Shown here one piece after another: positions 61,032 through 64,000 of a DNA stretch of 64,000 bases. Origin of the DNA: a virus; the IMG/VR virus record IMGVR_UViG_3300023174_000110, positions 27,561 through 91,560 of that record; one strand, 5' to 3'. The translations under genes and the position numbers were made by a program. Every line of letters begins with the position of its first letter. Position 1 is the stretch's first letter. The notes beneath the pieces were generated by a model. That model made no database searches and had not been told where the DNA came from. It worked only from the letters and a program-made list of their open reading frames with translations.

Positions 61032-62582
61032 ATGGACTATTACAAAGCTAAAGACATCAGAAAACAAGGTTTAATATCTTTGATGGCCGAAAGGTTATCA
61101 TCTGGCGTTGGCACGGGTTCTGCCATTGGTGGATCAATTAGTGATAAAACAAAAGCCACCTTTACTGGAATTAAACAACGATTCGATCCTTTAAACATTG
61201 CCAGAGTTGTAACTGGCGGCTCAAAATTTGCTCCCGCTTTACTTGGTGCTCTAACAGGAAGAAGTAAACGAGATATTGGTTTCTTTACTGGCAAGAAAAA
61301 ACGTGAGTTTGCAAATCTAAAAAATTCTCCAGTTCAAAATTCTAACCAGTTTGCTCAATATCTTGGCCAAATTTATAATTTATTAATGAAAATTGAGAAT
61401 GACAGAAAATTGGAATTGGACGAAAGGCAAAGACAAAAAGAAGAAAGTGAGTTTGAAGAAGATCGTAGAAATCAAGCTTTGATTGAAGCATTGACTGCAA
61501 GAAAAAAACCAAAAGTAACAAGAAAACAAACAAAAAAATTAGATGATGCCAATAAAAAAGTTGGCCAAGAAAAAAAGAAAACGGATCAATTAGGTAAACC
61601 AAAAGAAGAACCAGTTACACCACCTAAAGAAGTAACTAAACCAACAGTACCCGCACCACAACCAACTCCTACTGCACCAGCACCTACACCTAAACCAACA
61701 CCAACAGCAAAACCTCCTGTTACACCAGCACCTAAACCACCTACGGCAGGTAAGATTGGTGGAGGAGCGATATTAGCCGGCGGTGCAATTGCTGGTACTG
61801 CCGCTTTAGTTGGTAAAGAATCTCTTGCGGCCAATATTTCGAAATATGAAAGTGGTAAAGCAGGTTATAATGCTTACAATAAAGGTACAGTAGGTAACAG
61901 AATGATACCTTCGGATAAACCAATTGATTTTAGTAAAATGACCATCTCTGAATTTTTAAGACGGGGTGAATTAAAACAAGGTGATCCGGACAGGCTTTTT
62001 GCTGTTGGTAAATATCAAATAATTCCAACAACAATGAAAGATTTAATTAAACAATTAAAAATAGATCCCGATACAACATATTTGGATCCAGCCACTCAAG
62101 ATTTACTTTTTACCAATGGTCTTGTTGGCCAAAGAAGAAAAAAAGTAGATGCATATGTGAAAGGCCAAAGTGATGACCGTGATGGTGCTATATTAGAATT
62201 GGCTAAAGAGTTTGCTTCGGTCGGCATACCCTATGACATGGATGTTGGTAAGAAAAAATTAAGAAAAGGTGATTCTTATTACTCTGGTATAGGCGGTAAC
62301 GTAGCACACAATTCACCAGAGCAGGTGGGTGCTGCATTAGATGCTGATAGATTAAAAAATATGCAAGGTAATAAATCAAGTGCTGTACCATCTGTACCAA
62401 CTGGTAATAAAATTGACTCCGACACAAAAGAAAACATGGGATTAAAAAAATCAATGCAACAATCTCCAGTGATTAACAAAAGTGTAAATAATACCAATGT
62501 AAATAACAAAACGGTATCAGATAAAGATCCCGAAAAAGAAGATGACACGAATCCTTTGATTAAGAAAGCTAGATCAACATGA
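61032..62582 (+). CDS. Tape-measure/hub-like protein with lysozyme-like domain, 516 aa
   Basis: Residues 1-160 match the next gene's N-terminus: SAIGGSISDKTKATFTG, LNIARVVTGGSKFAPALLGA, then a helix (LGQIYNLLMKIENDRKLELD) and RRNQALIEALTARKK. A Lys-rich linker and a Pro-rich hinge follow (about 190-240: PVTPPKEVTKPTVPAPQPTP), then a hydrophobic GGGAILAGGAIAGTAALVG. Residues 268-440 look like a lysozyme/transglycosylase domain: ISKYESGKAGYNAYNKG with probable catalytic E273, FAVGKYQIIPTTMKDLIKQL and DPATQDLLFTNGLV. It probably lies in the tube or hub and degrades peptidoglycan on ejection, replacing the missing gp5 lysozyme. Confidence 0.72.
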   Translation: MDYYKAKDIRKQGLISLMAERLSSGVGTGSAIGGSISDKTKATFTGIKQRFDPLNIARVVTGGSKFAPALLGALTGRSKRDIGFFTGKKKREFANLKNSPVQNSNQFAQYLGQIYNLLMKIENDRKLELDERQRQKEESEFEEDRRNQALIEALTARKKPKVTRKQTKKLDDANKKVGQEKKKTDQLGKPKEEPVTPPKEVTKPTVPAPQPTPTAPAPTPKPTPTAKPPVTPAPKPPTAGKIGGGAILAGGAIAGTAALVGKESLAANISKYESGKAGYNAYNKGTVGNRMIPSDKPIDFSKMTISEFLRRGELKQGDPDRLFAVGKYQIIPTTMKDLIKQLKIDPDTTYLDPATQDLLFTNGLVGQRRKKVDAYVKGQSDDRDGAILELAKEFASVGIPYDMDVGKKKLRKGDSYYSGIGGNVAHNSPEQVGAALDADRLKNMQGNKSSAVPSVPTGNKIDSDTKENMGLKKSMQQSPVINKSVNNTNVNNKTVSDKDPEKEDDTNPLIKKARST

Positions 62583-63958
62583 ACTATCAAGAAGCCAAAA
62601 AGATAAGAGAAAAATCTTACATATCATATTTGACCGAAAAATTATCGGAAGGTCAAGGCGTTGGCTCGGCTATAAAAGCCACTTTGTCTGATAAATCAAA
62701 AGCAAGGTCTAAAGGTTTTAGTGAAAAGTTTGATGTATTGAATATTGCTAAATTTATGACAGGCGGTTCTAAATTTGCTCCTGCTTTGCTTGGTAGTATG
62801 TTAGGTAGAACACAACAAGATATTCAATATTTTTCTGGTACGAAAAAAGCAAAAGAAGTTGGTGGCTCAGCTACAAAAATTGGTCAATTGGAATCGGATT
62901 CAAATGTATTGGATATTCTTTCCAAGATATACACTCTATTAAAAACGACAGATGAAAATGATACTTTACGTAGAGAAAAAGAAAATAGTTTTAAAGAAGA
63001 AGAACAATCTGAAAAAGAAAGAAGGCACAAAGCTTTAATCGAAGCCATCACAGGCAAAAAACAAACAACCACGGCTGCACCAACAGCAACAAAAGCCGAT
63101 GATGGTTCTGGTTTATTATCAACCATATTGGGTATAGTAACAGGTATGATTGGTGATGCAATCAAAGGTGTGATGTCAATTATATCAGGTATTACTAGTT
63201 TTATTTCAATGATCACGTCTGCATTTGGAGGTTTAGCTTCAATTGGTAAATTATTATTTGGCCTTGGAAGATTTTTAATGTTTAATCCTGTTGGTCTAGC
63301 CATTCTTGCTGGCGTAGGAATAGGATATGCTATTTGGAAAATAATAAAATCTGAACCTAGTGAAGAAGCTAAAGCTGAAGCCGCAGGAATAGCACAGGCT
63401 GAAAAGGTTGGTGGTTTAGCTGGTGTTAAAAATGAAATGGATCGCCGTAAAAAATTACCAGAATATGACAGAACAATGGCAGAAATACAAGATTATCAAT
63501 TCAATTATAATGAAAGTGTACCATTAAACAATGTTCAATTAAAAGGTTTTGCTGAGAGAGGACCTGGAGCTTTAGAGGCTGTTGAAGATTATAAAATGGA
63601 AAGAGATAGAGTTAAAAAGGCTATTGCTGAGCAAAATCAAACAGCATCGCCTGTACCGGTAACACCAACAGCACAACCAAGTGATTCAACCGAAAAACCA
63701 ATGGTGCCTAGCCAAGAATCAAAACCACAAGCAATGGAACCAATGGCGTCCACTACGAATAAATTAAATACTGTAACCAGTGAAAATTTAGAATTAAACT
63801 TACCAAGCACTCCTGAATCTGTTATCAATTCACAAATCATAAACAATACAAACGTAAATTCAGTCAAGAGCCAGAAACCAAAAGGACCTATTCCGTCAGT
63901 AAGAAATATGGAAGATTCTTTTCAGAGAATGTTATCCAACAGTTTACGAGTTGTATAA
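62579..63958 (+). CDS. Tape-measure-like protein with hydrophobic core, 459 aa
   Basis: Residues 1-160 are a paralogue of the previous protein: AKKIREKSYISYLTEKLSEG, LNIAKFMTGGSKFAPALLGS, ILSKIYTLLKT and RRHKALIEAITGKK. Residues about 178-256 form a long hydrophobic region (LLSTILGIVTGMIGDAIKGV, then FNPVGLAILAGVGIGYAIWK), as tape measures often have for membrane insertion. A helical and Pro/Thr-rich tail follows; its end (INNTNVNSV) echoes the tail of the partner (NNTNVNNKTV). It overlaps the preceding gene by 4 nt. It could be the gp29-like hub/tape protein; T4 gp29 is 590 aa. No lysozyme motif. Confidence 0.65.
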   Translation: MNYQEAKKIREKSYISYLTEKLSEGQGVGSAIKATLSDKSKARSKGFSEKFDVLNIAKFMTGGSKFAPALLGSMLGRTQQDIQYFSGTKKAKEVGGSATKIGQLESDSNVLDILSKIYTLLKTTDENDTLRREKENSFKEEEQSEKERRHKALIEAITGKKQTTTAAPTATKADDGSGLLSTILGIVTGMIGDAIKGVMSIISGITSFISMITSAFGGLASIGKLLFGLGRFLMFNPVGLAILAGVGIGYAIWKIIKSEPSEEAKAEAAGIAQAEKVGGLAGVKNEMDRRKKLPEYDRTMAEIQDYQFNYNESVPLNNVQLKGFAERGPGALEAVEDYKMERDRVKKAIAEQNQTASPVPVTPTAQPSDSTEKPMVPSQESKPQAMEPMASTTNKLNTVTSENLELNLPSTPESVINSQIINNTNVNSVKSQKPKGPIPSVRNMEDSFQRMLSNSLRVV

Positions 63959-63960
63959 TA

Positions 63961-64000
63961 ACCAATAAAAAACCCCGCTTAAGCGGGGTTTTTTATTGGT
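63961..64000 (+). terminator. Perfect 40-bp palindromic bidirectional terminator
   Basis: ACCAATAAAAAACCCCGCTT followed by its exact reverse complement. Transcribed either way it gives a GC stem (CCCCGC/GCGGGG) extended by A-U pairs and ending in a T6 run, a strong intrinsic terminator for both strands. It lies 2 nt after the stop of the last rightward gene, at the window edge. Leftward genes probably converge from the other side. Confidence 0.93.

Overview
The window is a 64 kb piece of a T4-like contractile-tailed phage (myovirus) genome. The DNA is AT-rich and genes are packed almost without gaps. The left 58.3 kb is read leftward (minus strand) and the right 5.6 kb rightward (plus strand). 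Identifiable T4 homologues are terminase gp17 (cut by the left edge) and gp16, neck proteins gp15/gp14/gp13, baseplate wedge gp8, gp7, gp6, gp25 and gp53, tube cap gp48, a gp27-like hub, a gp5-like spike split over two genes, head completion nuclease gp4, DNA end protector gp2, a gp54/gp19-like tube protein and a gp26-type protein. The order and the style of the fibre genes resemble T4-like phages of aquatic bacteria (cyanophage and pelagiphage type). The host cannot be named from this window. There are no tRNAs, replication genes or metabolic genes; this is the structural half of the genome.

Layout in the direction of leftward transcription from about 58.35 kb: gp48, gp53, gp27-like hub, gp5 OB protein, gp5 beta-helix needle, a 461-aa structural protein, a GT4 glycosyltransferase, then a roughly 10 kb adhesion block of collagen-like genes (1412, 1442 and 202 aa, Gly-X-Thr repeats with folded inserts) and a glycine-rich protein. 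Next come gp25, gp6, gp7, a fibre, gp8, a 2081-aa DUF4815-type protein, a small coiled-coil protein and an S74-chaperone fibre. A roughly 20 kb island of mostly unassigned fibre-like genes (3987-23544) follows, then gp13, gp14, gp15, gp16 and gp17. A late promoter matching the T4 form (TATAAATACTATG) sits at the divergent junction at 58.38 kb.

The rightward arm carries gp4, gp2, a tube protein, a gp26-type protein and two related tape-measure-like proteins, and ends in a perfect 40-bp palindromic terminator. Two observations stand out here. The gp26-type gene ends on a canonical -1 slippery heptamer (T TTT TTC) that leads exactly into a 62-codon open frame, as in tail assembly chaperones of other phage groups. 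The spike gene lacks a lysozyme domain, while the first tape-measure-like protein carries a lysozyme/transglycosylase-like domain. I infer that peptidoglycan-cutting activity has moved from the spike to the tape/hub protein.

Across the window virion proteins are built from reused modules: an IVYQG domain in gp14, gp15, gp8 and gp7; GxGY repeats in gp6, gp7, gp8 and the 2081-aa protein; an N-terminal adaptor in five fibres; a shared AQAAF..ANT / TQNTNI shaft; and a roughly 95-aa GDRYHT module interrupting the collagen repeats four times.
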